Shown here one piece after another: positions 51,478 to 60,689 of a stretch of DNA of 64,000 nt; the first letter of the stretch is position 1; each line of letters opens with the position of its first letter. Source of the DNA: Pseudaeromonas aegiceratis. Lineage in GTDB: Bacteria > Pseudomonadota > Gammaproteobacteria > Enterobacterales > Aeromonadaceae. The DNA lies in contig NZ_CP158016.1 in NCBI RefSeq assembly GCF_046254905.1, positions 124,001 to 188,000 on the forward strand, written 5' to 3'. The notes beneath the pieces are model-generated. The model was not told where the DNA came from. It worked only from the letters and a program-made list of their open reading frames with translations, and did not search any database. Both the position numbers and the translations under genes were made by a program.

Positions 51478-53454
51478 TCAAAGGGTGAAGCGGCGCAGCA
51501 GCGCCAGTTGCGAGGCGGCCATGCCGGCCAGCCGCTTGCTGTTTTGGGCGGTGCGCTCGGCCCCCTGGGCGGACTGATCCACGCCATCGCTGATGTAGGC
51601 CATCATCTGGCTGCTCTCCTGTACCGTGGAGCTTTGCTCCTCGGTGGCCGTGGCGATCTGGATATTCATGTCACGGATGGACTCCACCGATTCACTCATC
51701 TCGTTCAGGCGGGCATCGGCCTCCGAGGCCAGGGCGACGCAATGATCAGAGTGCTGCTGGCTCTCGCCCATCACCTGGACCACGGCATGGATCTTGTGTT
51801 GCATCTGCTCGACCATTTTCTGGATTTCTGTGGTGGAGCTCTGGGTGCGGCTGGCCAGGCTGCGGACCTCGTCCGCCACCACGGCGAAGCCACGGCCCTG
51901 CTCCCCGGCCCGAGCGGCCTCGATGGCGGCATTCAAGGCCAACAGGTTGGTCTGGTCGGCGATGTTGCGGATGGCGTCCACTATGCTGTCGATGTCGTTA
52001 CCAAAGCCCTGCAGCTCATCGGTCTCCCGCGAGGCGGTGGCGATCTGGGCGGCCTGCGCCTGGATGCCGGAGATGGTGTTGGCGACGCTCTGCTGGGCTT
52101 GCAAGGCCAGCTTGCGGGTGCCTTCTGCATAGTCCCGGGTTTCGTTGGCACGCCGGGCTATCTCGTGCACCGTCGATTCCATCTCATGCATGGCCGAGGC
52201 GGCGGTGTGCAGTTGATCCTTCTGCTCGTCCACCGCCTGGGTGGTCTGCAAGCTGACCTGCTCGGTATCCTGCGCCGTCTGAGCCAACTGCTCGGCAGAC
52301 TCCATCTGCTCCCGCACCGTGTTTTGCAAGGTGGTGGTGAGTTCGTTGAGATAGGTGCCCAGCTCGCCAAATTCGTCCCTGCGCTCCACGGTAAACTGGG
52401 CGCGCAGATCCCCCTGGGTCACCCGGCGCAGGATGTCGCGGAACTGGTGAAGCGGCCGGCGCAAGGTATAGGCCACCCACAGGGCAATGGCCAGGGTCAT
52501 GGCAATGGCCACCAGGGTGGTGGCCAGGGTGATGGCGCGACCCTGGCTGATGCTGGCGTCGGTGTCGGCCTTCGCCGCCTTGGCCACCGCCAGGGCCTGG
52601 CCGGCGAAGTCATTGATGGCGCTCAGCAACTGCTGCAGGGCCGCATCGGTCTTCTGCTGTAGCTGGGCCGACTTGGTCTGCTGCTCCAGCTCCTGGCGAT
52701 AGGCGATGTAGAGGCCATCGGGTTGGTTGAGATCGGTCAACAGGTGCTGGCTCATGACCCGCACCAGGCGTCCGTTGCGCTCGTCCAACCGCTCCAGGGC
52801 GGTGAGGCGCTCGCCGATCACCTCATCCTGCAGGGAGAGATTCTTGACCATGGTGGCCATGTCGCGGTTGAGGGCGTAGTTGGCAAAGACGCGATAGGCC
52901 TTGCTGGCTTCGCGCATCAGCCCTTCGGCCACCTTGGCCTCCTCACTGCCGGCATGCGCCTCCATGTAGCCGCGCAGAAAATTGGTCAGGGGCAGCTCCT
53001 GGCTACGGCTGTAGCTTTGCAAGCGCTCTGCCCGTTGGGTGTGCTGGATAAGCTGGATATGCCCCTGGATCAGATCTTGCGCCAGCTGGGTATATTGACC
53101 GACCAGCTGTTCCTGCCGGTTGAGGGTCTCCCGCAGGCTTTGATTCTGGCCGATAAACCGGCTGGTCTGTTGCAGCTGGGCGCGAAACTTGTCCATGGCG
53201 TCGGCAAAGGGTTGGTTCTGCTGGGCGGTGCCTTCGGCATCGGTACTGGCCAGGGCGGCCAGCACCTTCTCGTTGGCCCGCAATAGTTGGACATACAACT
53301 CGCTGGCGGCCTGGCTCAGGGGCGCCGACTCTTCGGTGATGATGAAGAGGCGATCGTTGATCAGGCGGGTGTTGTGGTAATTCACCGCCACAATCGCCAG
53401 CAGCAGCAGAAGCAAGAGCACAAAACCTGCGATGATCTTGTGGAGTATTTTCAT
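51478..53454 (-). CDS. Methyl-accepting chemotaxis protein paired with a binding protein
   Basis: A 658-residue chemoreceptor. TM1 spans about 7-25 (IIAGFVLLLLLLLAIVAV). The periplasmic domain (about 30-310) is a long helical-bundle type. TM2 (about 310-335) precedes HAMP (about 337-390). The signalling tip is DQTNLLALNAAIEAARAGEQGRGFAVVADEVRSLAS. No C-terminal NWETF-type CheR tether is present; the protein ends LALLRRFTL. It is cotranscribed with the downstream RbsB-like protein, probably its ligand-bound partner. Confidence 0.9.
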   Translation of the reverse strand: MKILHKIIAGFVLLLLLLLAIVAVNYHNTRLINDRLFIITEESAPLSQAASELYVQLLRANEKVLAALASTDAEGTAQQNQPFADAMDKFRAQLQQTSRFIGQNQSLRETLNRQEQLVGQYTQLAQDLIQGHIQLIQHTQRAERLQSYSRSQELPLTNFLRGYMEAHAGSEEAKVAEGLMREASKAYRVFANYALNRDMATMVKNLSLQDEVIGERLTALERLDERNGRLVRVMSQHLLTDLNQPDGLYIAYRQELEQQTKSAQLQQKTDAALQQLLSAINDFAGQALAVAKAAKADTDASISQGRAITLATTLVAIAMTLAIALWVAYTLRRPLHQFRDILRRVTQGDLRAQFTVERRDEFGELGTYLNELTTTLQNTVREQMESAEQLAQTAQDTEQVSLQTTQAVDEQKDQLHTAASAMHEMESTVHEIARRANETRDYAEGTRKLALQAQQSVANTISGIQAQAAQIATASRETDELQGFGNDIDSIVDAIRNIADQTNLLALNAAIEAARAGEQGRGFAVVADEVRSLASRTQSSTTEIQKMVEQMQHKIHAVVQVMGESQQHSDHCVALASEADARLNEMSESVESIRDMNIQIATATEEQSSTVQESSQMMAYISDGVDQSAQGAERTAQNSKRLAGMAASQLALLRRFTL

Positions 53455-53744
53455 CGTGGCGGTTCCCTGTCTGATGACAAAAGCCTTGTGTTGACAGCCA
53501 CTTTCGCTGATGTGGCAACACGGTTGCCTGAAGTGTAGACAGGGATGCTTTGGCTTGCCGGTCTGCGGCTAGCGCCCGGGTGTTGTGTCGGTGCGCATGG
53601 CAGATGATGTCGGCTTAATTGAGGCCTATTTGGCGAACAGGCCCCGCCAAGGTAGGGCTTAAGGAAGCGCTAAGCTTGGCCGGGGTACATTGGGGGACAA
53701 TCAGGATCTTGTGCCCTAGGGCGCCTCATTGAACAAGGATTGTC

Positions 53745-54281
53745 ATGCGCAACGCCTCCATATTTCGTCTGCCGTTGGCCATGCTGCTGGGGCTGGTCAG
53801 CGGTGCCAGCCAGGCCGGATTCACCCAGAGCAGCGGCGATGTGCTCAAGTACGCCATGCCGGCGGCCGCCGCCGGTCTGGCCGGTTACCGGCAGGATTGG
53901 CAGGGGCTCCAGCAGTTTGGCCTGGCCTTCGGCAGCACGGTCGCCACCACCTGGGTGCTCAAAGAGAGCGTCCATCGGGAGCGGCCCAACGGTAGCGGCG
54001 ACGATGCCTTCCCCAGCGGCCATGCCGCCAGCGCCTTCAGCTCGGCCTCCTTCATCCAGCGGCGCTACGGTTGGCAGGTGGGGGCGCCGGCCTATCTGCT
54101 GGCCGCCTGGACCGGTTACAGCCGCATCCCCAACCGGGATCACCACTGGAGCGACGTGCTGGCCGGCGCGGCCATCGGCGTGGGCTTCAGCTATCTGTGG
54201 GTGGACCCGGATCCGGCCTGGCAGCTCACCCCCTGGACCGACGGCCAGCAGTACGGCCTGCGGCTGGACGGCCGCTTCTAG
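53745..54281 (+). CDS. PAP2-family membrane-associated phosphatase
   Basis: A 178-residue phosphatase of the PAP2 type. A signal peptide ends at about A24 (ASQA). All three signatures are present: KESVHRERP (73-81), PSGH (90-93) and SRIPNRDHHWSDV (126-138, catalytic His). It has fewer hydrophobic helices than PgpB and resembles small exported acid-phosphatase-like members. It could hydrolyse lipid or sugar phosphates in the periplasm. AAGGAT precedes the ATG. It is the last core-looking gene before the accessory region. Confidence 0.87.
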   Translation: MRNASIFRLPLAMLLGLVSGASQAGFTQSSGDVLKYAMPAAAAGLAGYRQDWQGLQQFGLAFGSTVATTWVLKESVHRERPNGSGDDAFPSGHAASAFSSASFIQRRYGWQVGAPAYLLAAWTGYSRIPNRDHHWSDVLAGAAIGVGFSYLWVDPDPAWQLTPWTDGQQYGLRLDGRF

Positions 54282-54370
54282 CCGCCCCATCCGGCGGGGT
54301 GATGCGCTTCGCGTCCGCCCGTTCCGGCCCTTGCGCCATCCCCTGGCCCGGGCTAGGGTTCTCTCACCAT

Positions 54371-54455
54371 GGGCAATGCTTGTACCTGGGGTGTCGGCGG
54401 CGGGTCGGTCGGCACTGAGCTCCAGTGGCTCTCCCCTGCCAGCGCCCTCGACCCG
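54371..54455 (+). repeat. 85-bp repeat, copy A (diverged)
   Basis: Aligns without gaps to copies B and C across 85 bases but with many substitutions. It starts GGGCAATGCTTG and ends CCCTCGACCCG. It keeps the CGGGTCG/CGACCCG inverted arms, and CACTG/CAGTG inside can form a small hairpin. It begins 137 bases before copy B, in the same orientation. Confidence 0.75.
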
Positions 54456-54507
54456 GCCTCAATCCTGTTGTTTCCTTCGGTGCCAATTGTTATGGTCACC
54501 TGACCAG

Positions 54508-54592
54508 GGGCAATGCTTGCAATTGGGGTCTCGGCGGCGGGTCGGCCGATGCGTAGTTCCAGTAGCGCAATCCTGACAGCGCCCTCGACCCG
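54508..54592 (+). repeat. 85-bp repeat, copy B
   Basis: Differs from copy C at 56570-56654 by a single base over 85. The arms CGGGTCG (54538-54544) and CGACCCG (54586-54592) are inverted. Several short frames are open through it but none shows ribosome sites or a conserved product, so it is probably not coding. Confidence 0.85.
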
Positions 54593-54811
54593 ATCTCTTT
54601 TCCTGGCGGCACGAAACCGGCCTATTCGATGTTCTGAATTTGAAGATCGGGTCAACTCACAAAGCTGTTGTTAATCAATCAGATATATTGATTTATGCCG
54701 ACTGTTTTTGCTGGCGTGATACCGTTTGTGATACCACTTTTTCTTAGTCGCTATCCTCGTTTAACCATCATTTGATGTTTTTTCGCTTGGCAGTGTCCCA
54801 TCCGATTTGTT
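54593..54811. other. AT-rich gap between repeat B and hipA
   Basis: About 220 bases, AT-rich after position 54660, without a gene. The octamer GTGATACC occurs twice (about 54716 and 54728). It may be an old insertion scar or a hipA 3' region; no clear terminator is seen. Confidence 0.4.
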
Positions 54812-56122
54812 TCACGTGGTGAGCCGGCGCGCCCTGGCCTGGAGGCCGTCCAGAATGGCATCGGCGATCTGGGGCGGGAAGTCGGCAGGCAGCTGGTGGC
54901 GAACCTGAATGACCACCTCATCGAGCTGCTGGCTGAATTCATCCAGGATCTGCGCCATCTGCGCCTCGGCAAAGCCCACCGCCTTGGCCGTCTGGTAGAA
55001 GTGGCGGGGGAATATCTGCTCTATCCCGTACTTCTTGCCACGGGTGGCGCTCAGCCCCATGGCGAGCTTGGCATCGCGTGGATGCAGGCCTGGGCCACCG
55101 AAGGCTGGATACAGGGAGAGGATGTCGTAGAGCGGGGTGAGGCGGAAGCGCCCCTCCGGCTCGATAAACACAGAGAAATTCTTGGCATGGCCGTCGGTGG
55201 CCGCCAGCAGCCAGAACAGGACCTGTGCCTTCATGAATAGATAGCGATCCCGCTCCGGGGTGGCCGAGCCCAACAGGGTAGCCATGATCTCTGCAATGCC
55301 TGGGCCGCCATGGCTCTCGTATTTTCGGGCGGAGGGGACGTTGAGGACCTGGCAGAAGTCTTCTTGTGGCAGGCGCATGATCCAGCTGTGGTCAGCGGCA
55401 TAACGGCGGTCAAAACGCGCCACCGCCAACGCCTTGATGTTGCCGGCCTGCATGATGAAGCAGTCCGCCACCGGCAGACCGAACGCCTTGGCGATCAGGG
55501 TGCAGAGGTACTCGTTTTCCACGCTCTGAGAAAGGTCGATGGAACCGGAATGGCTCTGTATCTTGCCGATGGGCAACTTGATGATGTGGCTGGTGGGGGT
55601 GGCGTTGTGGGGCAGACACCAGCGGTTATCCAGATAGAGCAGGGCGGTTTTTTCCTGTGCCCCGGCGATGGAGATCCGAAAATCGGCGGCTTCCTGAATC
55701 ATGCCCAGGGGGATACCGGCTTGGTAGCCGGTCAGGATCCGTTCCAGTTCGGCCTCGGAGAGCGTCTGGTACTCGATGCGCCGAACATCGGGGGCGGGGG
55801 CATCTTGCTCCTGAAGCTGCAGGGCGCCCACACTGTCCTGCCCGATGCAGCGTAGTAGGTCAAATGGTTGGGTGGAGTCAGCCTGATAGCGTGCCACCAC
55901 CCGACCGCGAACCTCAGGGTTATCCGGGAGCAGGTTGTCGAAGAAGTTATACACCTCAGCCCCCCGGTAGGCCTGACGGCGTAGCGGCAGGGAGAGCGAG
56001 ATGGGCCGACTACCGGCCTGAGTGAGCCAGGACTCGGCGTACTGGAACTGGTGGGCACCACTGGTGGCTTTGCTGAAGGTGCCCACCCGATAGCCGTTCA
56101 TATAGACCGCGAGCAGGGCCAT
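54812..56122 (-). CDS. hipA: HipA serine/threonine kinase toxin
   Basis: A 436-residue HipA-type kinase, which in E. coli phosphorylates GltX and induces persistence. RISIAGAQEKTALL holds the nucleotide loop and the autophosphorylation serine (S151 in this numbering). ATDGHAKNFSVF holds the catalytic Asp (D310) and LTPLYD the metal-binding Asp (D333). All key residues are intact. The start at 56122 shares one base with the hipB stop (TGATG) and has GGAGG seven bases before it; an ATG six bases earlier is too close to that site. The full-length E. coli-type layout suggests an active toxin. Confidence 0.92.
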   Translation of the reverse strand: MALLAVYMNGYRVGTFSKATSGAHQFQYAESWLTQAGSRPISLSLPLRRQAYRGAEVYNFFDNLLPDNPEVRGRVVARYQADSTQPFDLLRCIGQDSVGALQLQEQDAPAPDVRRIEYQTLSEAELERILTGYQAGIPLGMIQEAADFRISIAGAQEKTALLYLDNRWCLPHNATPTSHIIKLPIGKIQSHSGSIDLSQSVENEYLCTLIAKAFGLPVADCFIMQAGNIKALAVARFDRRYAADHSWIMRLPQEDFCQVLNVPSARKYESHGGPGIAEIMATLLGSATPERDRYLFMKAQVLFWLLAATDGHAKNFSVFIEPEGRFRLTPLYDILSLYPAFGGPGLHPRDAKLAMGLSATRGKKYGIEQIFPRHFYQTAKAVGFAEAQMAQILDEFSQQLDEVVIQVRHQLPADFPPQIADAILDGLQARARRLTT

Positions 56123-56376
56123 CACCATTCCTCCGGCCAGCTGGCGGCAGAGCCGTCGTCCGACTCGCTGCGGGGTTTGATATCCAGCGATAGATCGAGG
56201 GCAGCGAGGATCTTGAACAGCGTCTCGAGCTTGGTGGCGTCAGGATTGAGCTCAAAGCTCGAAACCGTGTCCTGTCGGATGCCGCCGCGTTCGGCGACCT
56301 TGCCCTGGGAGCGCTTCTGGGCGAGCCGGACATCCCTGAGATAGGCACTGAGTTGTTTGGCACTGGTGATGTTCAT
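56122..56376 (-). CDS. hipB: HipB antitoxin, XRE-family DNA-binding protein
   Basis: An 84-residue HTH protein. The HTH region is QKRSQGKVAERGGIRQDTVSSFELNPDATKLETLFKILAAL (about 20-60). The C-terminal acidic/Trp tail (SASW-like, ASWPEEW) resembles the HipB tail that is degraded to free HipA. It is first of the hipBA operon and is expected to repress it through the three operator copies just upstream. Confidence 0.9.
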   Translation of the reverse strand: MNITSAKQLSAYLRDVRLAQKRSQGKVAERGGIRQDTVSSFELNPDATKLETLFKILAALDLSLDIKPRSESDDGSAASWPEEW

Positions 56377-56408
56377 CGGAGCAATAATCTGCTGGTGGCG
56401 ATCATTTC

Positions 56409-56436
56409 AATTTACACGCTATAGAGGGTAAATCAA
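56409..56436 (-). promoter_or_regulatory. Promoter of hipBA
   Basis: On the minus strand, TTGATT (56436-56431), 16 bases, TAAATT (56414-56409), 33 bases before the hipB ATG. Operator 1 fills the spacer, so bound HipB would block RNA polymerase. Confidence 0.55.
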
Positions 56437-56485
56437 TTTCTACACGCTTTGACAGGTAAAAACGTTATACACGCTATAGAAGGTA
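56413..56485. promoter_or_regulatory. Three iterated HipB operators
   Basis: Three 18-base sites of the form TACACGCT(A/T)T...GGTA at 56413-56430, 56441-56458 and 56468-56485. Sites 1 and 3 carry the symmetric core CTATAG and the ends TAC and GTA; site 2 is degenerate. Spacing is 28 and 27 bases, near three helical turns, suited to cooperative binding on one face. Confidence 0.65.
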
Positions 56486-56569
56486 TGGTGCGAATGCCTC
56501 GTGGTGGTTGAGCCGCAATCTAAGTGCTGTTGTCTATGGAGGAGCTTATTGCTATGGTCTTTGCACCAT

Positions 56570-56654
56570 GGGCAATGCTTGCAATTGGGGTCTCGGCGGC
56601 GGGTCGGCCGATTCGTAGTTCCAGTAGCGCAATCCTGACAGCGCCCTCGACCCG
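56570..56654 (+). repeat. 85-bp repeat, copy C
   Basis: Nearly identical to copy B, same orientation, on the other side of hipBA, 31 bases from the stop of the DUF429 gene. The near-identity of B and C across 2 kb indicates recent copying or active maintenance. Confidence 0.85.
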
Positions 56655-56685
56655 AACTCTTCTCTGTCGTTGTGCTCTCTTGGCA

Positions 56686-57390
56686 CTAGATCACGATATA
56701 GCCTTGCTCCTCCGTCCCAAACGATAAGCTCAATCCCTGATGGTGGCGGAAGGCGATATACAGGCATACCAAGGTATCCAACCGGTCCTCGTTCTGTTTA
56801 AGTGCAGTGCCTTTCAGGGTTTGGATTACCTCTGGCCGCACATAGTCGGCGTAGGCGGGCGGTATCCGCATCGGTAGATGCGGATGGCTCTCCAGACTGA
56901 GCAGATGCCGGGCCAGCTGGATTTGGCCGGCCCGTTTGTTTTCGGCCAGGCCTTTCTTGTAAGCCAGCCGGTACGCCAAGCCGAATACCTCGATCAGGGC
57001 TGGATGCGGGTAACACTCGATCTGCCAGCGCCCGCCCTGCTGATGGGCATAGCCATCGGTTGCCAATTTCCGGGATAACTGGACGCTAATGGCATCTGGG
57101 TACAGGTCGAGGTTGCTGGTATGGCAACTTGCCCCCTTGTGGCCGTACCGGCGGCCCACCAGCCGTTCGCAATCCCGCTGCCCCGTTTGATTGGGGATAA
57201 TCAGCGGGGCATCAATCGCGATGCCGACCGGTTGCCAACGTTTAACTTGGCTCAGTAGTTGCTCCAGCGACAGAGTGGTGCTGGCCAGTTCGACCACCTG
57301 CAGTTGATTGTTCTGCACCTCGCCCACGGCAATGCCGGTACTGTTGTGGCCTTTCCACGCCAGGTCGATGCCCAGCAGGTGTGTTGTCAT
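56686..57390 (-). CDS. DUF429 RNase-H-fold predicted nuclease
   Basis: A 234-residue protein of the DUF429 superfamily, predicted to have the RNase H fold. Candidate catalytic acids sit where expected: D9 in LLGIDLAW, D60 in AIDAP, E125 in ECYPHP and D205 in DRLDTLVC. Its ATG overlaps the stop of the upstream helicase gene by four bases (ATGA), so it is translationally coupled to it. It is the last gene of the hsdR-hsdM-hsdS-helicase operon. Related proteins have been noted near defence genes, but no activity is established. A nuclease role here is inferred from fold and context. Confidence 0.82.
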   Translation of the reverse strand: MTTHLLGIDLAWKGHNSTGIAVGEVQNNQLQVVELASTTLSLEQLLSQVKRWQPVGIAIDAPLIIPNQTGQRDCERLVGRRYGHKGASCHTSNLDLYPDAISVQLSRKLATDGYAHQQGGRWQIECYPHPALIEVFGLAYRLAYKKGLAENKRAGQIQLARHLLSLESHPHLPMRIPPAYADYVRPEVIQTLKGTALKQNEDRLDTLVCLYIAFRHHQGLSLSFGTEEQGYIVI

Positions 57391-60300
57391 GGTGAATTAA
57401 TTTCTTCCGATCGTGGCAATGGCACCTCCTTGGCGTTTTCCTGCTCCGGGAGTCTTGTTGGCAGGGCGGCATGGGCGTCCGAGAAATAGGGGCGGTTGGC
57501 CCAGGTCTCTGTGCAGCCCACTATGTAGACCCGTTTTTGTGCGCGCGTCACTGCCACGTTGAGCAGGTTGGGCTTGCTGCTTGCCCAGTTGGCGGCACCC
57601 GGATGTTCGGCGGAGAGCCCTAGCACCAGAATGACGTTTTTCTCTTCCTTGCCCTGGAAGGTGTGCACTGTGCCGATCCTGTGGGCCAGCCACGCCGGCC
57701 ATTGCCCATCAAGCTCTGTGTCGTCTTGGATCTTGCTGGTCAATGCCCCATGCAGGTAACACTGCAGCTGCTTTTTGATCCGCTTGAAGGGGGTGATGAT
57801 ATAGACATCCGGCAGGGTTTGATGCTGACACAGATACTCCTCCAGCATGGTTAACACATGCTGCGCCTGTTCCGGCACGAAGTGCTTGCCCTCCACCGCA
57901 CCGCGAACGTCAAACCAGCAACTGGGCCCCCAGGTGAAGGGGGTTGGATCGTGGGGATGCTCCGAACCGTGGATCATCTTGTTGTTGTAGGCGATCTGAT
58001 TGGCGATGGAGAACATGGGATCGTCACAGCGGCGGTGTACCCGCAGCGGACTGCCCAGCCAGAGGTGTTGGTTGATCTGTTGGGTACCGTAAGGGTTGCT
58101 CTTATCGGCCAGGTGCTGGACCGAGGTCAGGCCGGGTGACCAGAGCAACCATTGTTCCCCCAACTTTTGTTTGGCCATCGCCTCGACAAAGGCTGGCGGT
58201 ATGGTGAATACCGGCTCAATCTGCAGCGGATCGCCCACCACCACGGCGCGTCTGGCTCGCCACAGGGCACCCACCGCCTGTTGCGGACTGGCTTGGCCCG
58301 CCTCGTCGATAAACAGCCAGCCTATGTCGCCAGCGGCCAAGGCGGCAAATTGCCTGGCCACGGAGGCAAAGGTGGAGGAAACCAGCGGAACCACCATAAA
58401 CAGCAGCTGCCACAGGGCCTTGGCGGCGGCCCTGTTGGCCACCTTGCCATCCACGGCAGCCATCAGGTTGAATATTGAGTCGTGGAGGTGGAGATTCTTG
58501 TCATGATAGGCGGCCACCAGCCAGGCCTGATGCAGCTCCAGCGCCGCCACGGTCAATTGAGCGCGGGCCTGGTTCAATGCCCGGCACAGACCAAAGGCCT
58601 GATGCTGCACGGCTGCCGCCTCGAAATCGGTCTGGGCGTCGGCGAAATGGGCATCCGGATAACGTGCTAGTAATGGCGTGCAGGCCAGCCGCTCGGCGGC
58701 CAGTCGGCCTTGTAACTCGGTGAACTTAATTATTGCCACCGTCCGTTGCTTGGTCAGCAGATCCCGGCGCAGCTCCAGCCCACGCAGAATGGCCTTGCCG
58801 CGGCAGCGGCGCCTGAGTTGCCCCTTCCACCAAACCGGAAGCCGGCTGCGGAGCAGGGCCAGCCCGGCATCCAGCCGGGCCAGCCGCAGCCTCTTGCCTT
58901 CAAGCCACCGCTCTTGGGTCTGGCATTCTGCCTCCAGGTCACTCAGTGCTTCGAGGCGGCACAACGCCTTTTGAATGTCCTCTACCCGTTCACGGGCCGC
59001 GCGGAAAGCGGCCTGAGCCTGGCAGAAGTCGTCTTTGGGATTGCTGCCCGAGGCTAGCTGTTTCAAGGCATGGAACAGGGTGCGGTAGCGGTGCGCCCCG
59101 CCCTGGGCATCCAGCTTATCTATGGTCTTGTAGAACACCTGGTTGCCGAAGCGTTTTCGGTTTGCCGACTTGCCCAGGGTGGCGGCAATCAGCCCCCAGC
59201 AATCGTCCTGCTCGGCCAGCTGTTCCACATAAGGGCGCTTGTTTTTGGGATAGTGGTGTTTGGCCGCCAGCTTCTGGGCCACGGGTTTGAGATAGGCGGT
59301 CTGCCGGTAGGCCTGCCCCATGCTCTTGAGCTGGGGCAGCTCCTTGGAGATGTTCTCCACCGCCGCATTGTTGCTTGAGACCACTACCATCTCGAAACCG
59401 GTCAGGGCGGGGATCAGTGTCTTGATGGTCTTGGTGTTGCCATCCTGGTTGAGCGTGAGGTCGGCACCGAATGCACCGGCCGGCTCGTCCAGGCCGGCCA
59501 GCACCTCGGCACGCGATACCAGGTTATGGGCCACCAGATCCCGCAGCAGGGTGGTCTTGCCGGTGCCGGGTGGGCCATTGACCGAGTAGAGACCTGTGTT
59601 GCACAGATCGTGGGTGAGCGTGTTGATGGCGAACTGCTGCATCAGGCTCATGGCGTGGGCATCCTCGCCGGGCCAGCGGCCCTGCGGTAGCTTGGCCAGG
59701 CGCAGTCCTTCCCGCAGCACGGCCTCGCCTTGGGCCGTAAGCAGATCGGGCCGGCGTGGCACGCTATCGCTCAGATAGCGGCCAAGCGGGCTGTCTTGTG
59801 CCAGGCCATTGGCCGCCATATCGGCCTTTACCCGCTCAAGATCACGCAGGTAAAAGCTGTTGAGGATGGCGATCTCCTCCGGAGAATTGGCCGAATGCGA
59901 CCCCGGCTCTGGGGCTGTTTGCGCCTTGTTGTCGGTCTGGGCCGTGGCCAGGCTGGCCGGCAGCTGGCTCAGCGGCAGCCACTGCTGAGGGGCAATATTG
60001 ATTGGCGAGTAGTCGAGCTCTCGCTCGTCCAGCTCGGTGAGCTGGATCAGCAGCGCCGGGTGTTTGTCGAGACGCCTGGGGGAGAAGGCGCTCCAGTCGC
60101 CCATGGCCTTGAGGAACTCCAGGATCTCGAAGGTGGTGAGGGCGGGTGGCAGCCCATGCTCGTGCTTGAGGTTGTCGGCGACGGTGACTATCTCCAGCAG
60201 GCGTTGCTGCAGTCGCCGGGTGGCTATCTCGTAGTCCTCCTGGCGGAGAGTGTCGAGCTGGTGGCCCTGCAACTGTCCCAGGGCCCAGGTGACGGTGGAG

Positions 60301-60689
60301 CACTCCAGGCTGTCGGGGTCTAGCTTGCCATTTTGATCCAGGGTGAGCCTGAGGGAGCAGGTGAGGCCCTCATCATCCAGCCGTTCATCATCATCTGCCT
60401 TCCAGAGGGGGAAGGCCTGCTGGGCGGCCGCAAAGATCTCGCTGCGATCGAAGATGCCCAGATAGAGGCTATAGCGGTAGGGTTTGTCCGGTGAGTAGAC
60501 CCGACTGGCGCGCCGGATCTGCTGCGGGTTCAGCCAGGGCAGGCAGCCTGGGGCGCTCTCTAGTTCCGGTTGGTGATAGCGGATGACGCCATCCCCCTCG
60601 TCATGCAGGGTCTGAATATCGGTGGACTCGAAAAACTCTATCTTGTGCCAGCAGTCGAGCACCCGGAGGGGGAGAGAGGTCTGGTTCAT
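57387..60689 (-). CDS. SF1 (UPF1/DNA2-like, COG1112-type) helicase in the RM operon
   Basis: An 1100-residue helicase. The N-terminal 300 residues are unassigned. Walker A GPPGTGKTTLLRD lies near residue 372, Walker B FIDEAGQASPQQA near 790, motif III GDPLQIEPVF near 835, motif V IGTVHTFQGKEEKNV near 1010, and motif VI LLNVAVTRAQKRVYIVG near 1045. A 300-residue insertion with long helices, likely coiled coil, lies between motifs I and II. No nuclease domain is seen in it, so the coupled DUF429 protein may supply one. Start and stop overlap hsdS by one base and DUF429 by four. Confidence 0.85.
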   Translation of the reverse strand: MNQTSLPLRVLDCWHKIEFFESTDIQTLHDEGDGVIRYHQPELESAPGCLPWLNPQQIRRASRVYSPDKPYRYSLYLGIFDRSEIFAAAQQAFPLWKADDDERLDDEGLTCSLRLTLDQNGKLDPDSLECSTVTWALGQLQGHQLDTLRQEDYEIATRRLQQRLLEIVTVADNLKHEHGLPPALTTFEILEFLKAMGDWSAFSPRRLDKHPALLIQLTELDERELDYSPINIAPQQWLPLSQLPASLATAQTDNKAQTAPEPGSHSANSPEEIAILNSFYLRDLERVKADMAANGLAQDSPLGRYLSDSVPRRPDLLTAQGEAVLREGLRLAKLPQGRWPGEDAHAMSLMQQFAINTLTHDLCNTGLYSVNGPPGTGKTTLLRDLVAHNLVSRAEVLAGLDEPAGAFGADLTLNQDGNTKTIKTLIPALTGFEMVVVSSNNAAVENISKELPQLKSMGQAYRQTAYLKPVAQKLAAKHHYPKNKRPYVEQLAEQDDCWGLIAATLGKSANRKRFGNQVFYKTIDKLDAQGGAHRYRTLFHALKQLASGSNPKDDFCQAQAAFRAARERVEDIQKALCRLEALSDLEAECQTQERWLEGKRLRLARLDAGLALLRSRLPVWWKGQLRRRCRGKAILRGLELRRDLLTKQRTVAIIKFTELQGRLAAERLACTPLLARYPDAHFADAQTDFEAAAVQHQAFGLCRALNQARAQLTVAALELHQAWLVAAYHDKNLHLHDSIFNLMAAVDGKVANRAAAKALWQLLFMVVPLVSSTFASVARQFAALAAGDIGWLFIDEAGQASPQQAVGALWRARRAVVVGDPLQIEPVFTIPPAFVEAMAKQKLGEQWLLWSPGLTSVQHLADKSNPYGTQQINQHLWLGSPLRVHRRCDDPMFSIANQIAYNNKMIHGSEHPHDPTPFTWGPSCWFDVRGAVEGKHFVPEQAQHVLTMLEEYLCQHQTLPDVYIITPFKRIKKQLQCYLHGALTSKIQDDTELDGQWPAWLAHRIGTVHTFQGKEEKNVILVLGLSAEHPGAANWASSKPNLLNVAVTRAQKRVYIVGCTETWANRPYFSDAHAALPTRLPEQENAKEVPLPRSEEINSP

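Noticed and set aside
54371..54655. Short proteins encoded across repeats A and B
   Set aside because: Open in several frames on both strands because of high GC; no ribosome sites, and product not conserved between copies.
54371..56654. 85-bp repeats as integron attC sites
   Set aside because: No GTTRRRY/RYYYAAC core sites and no integrase gene in view.
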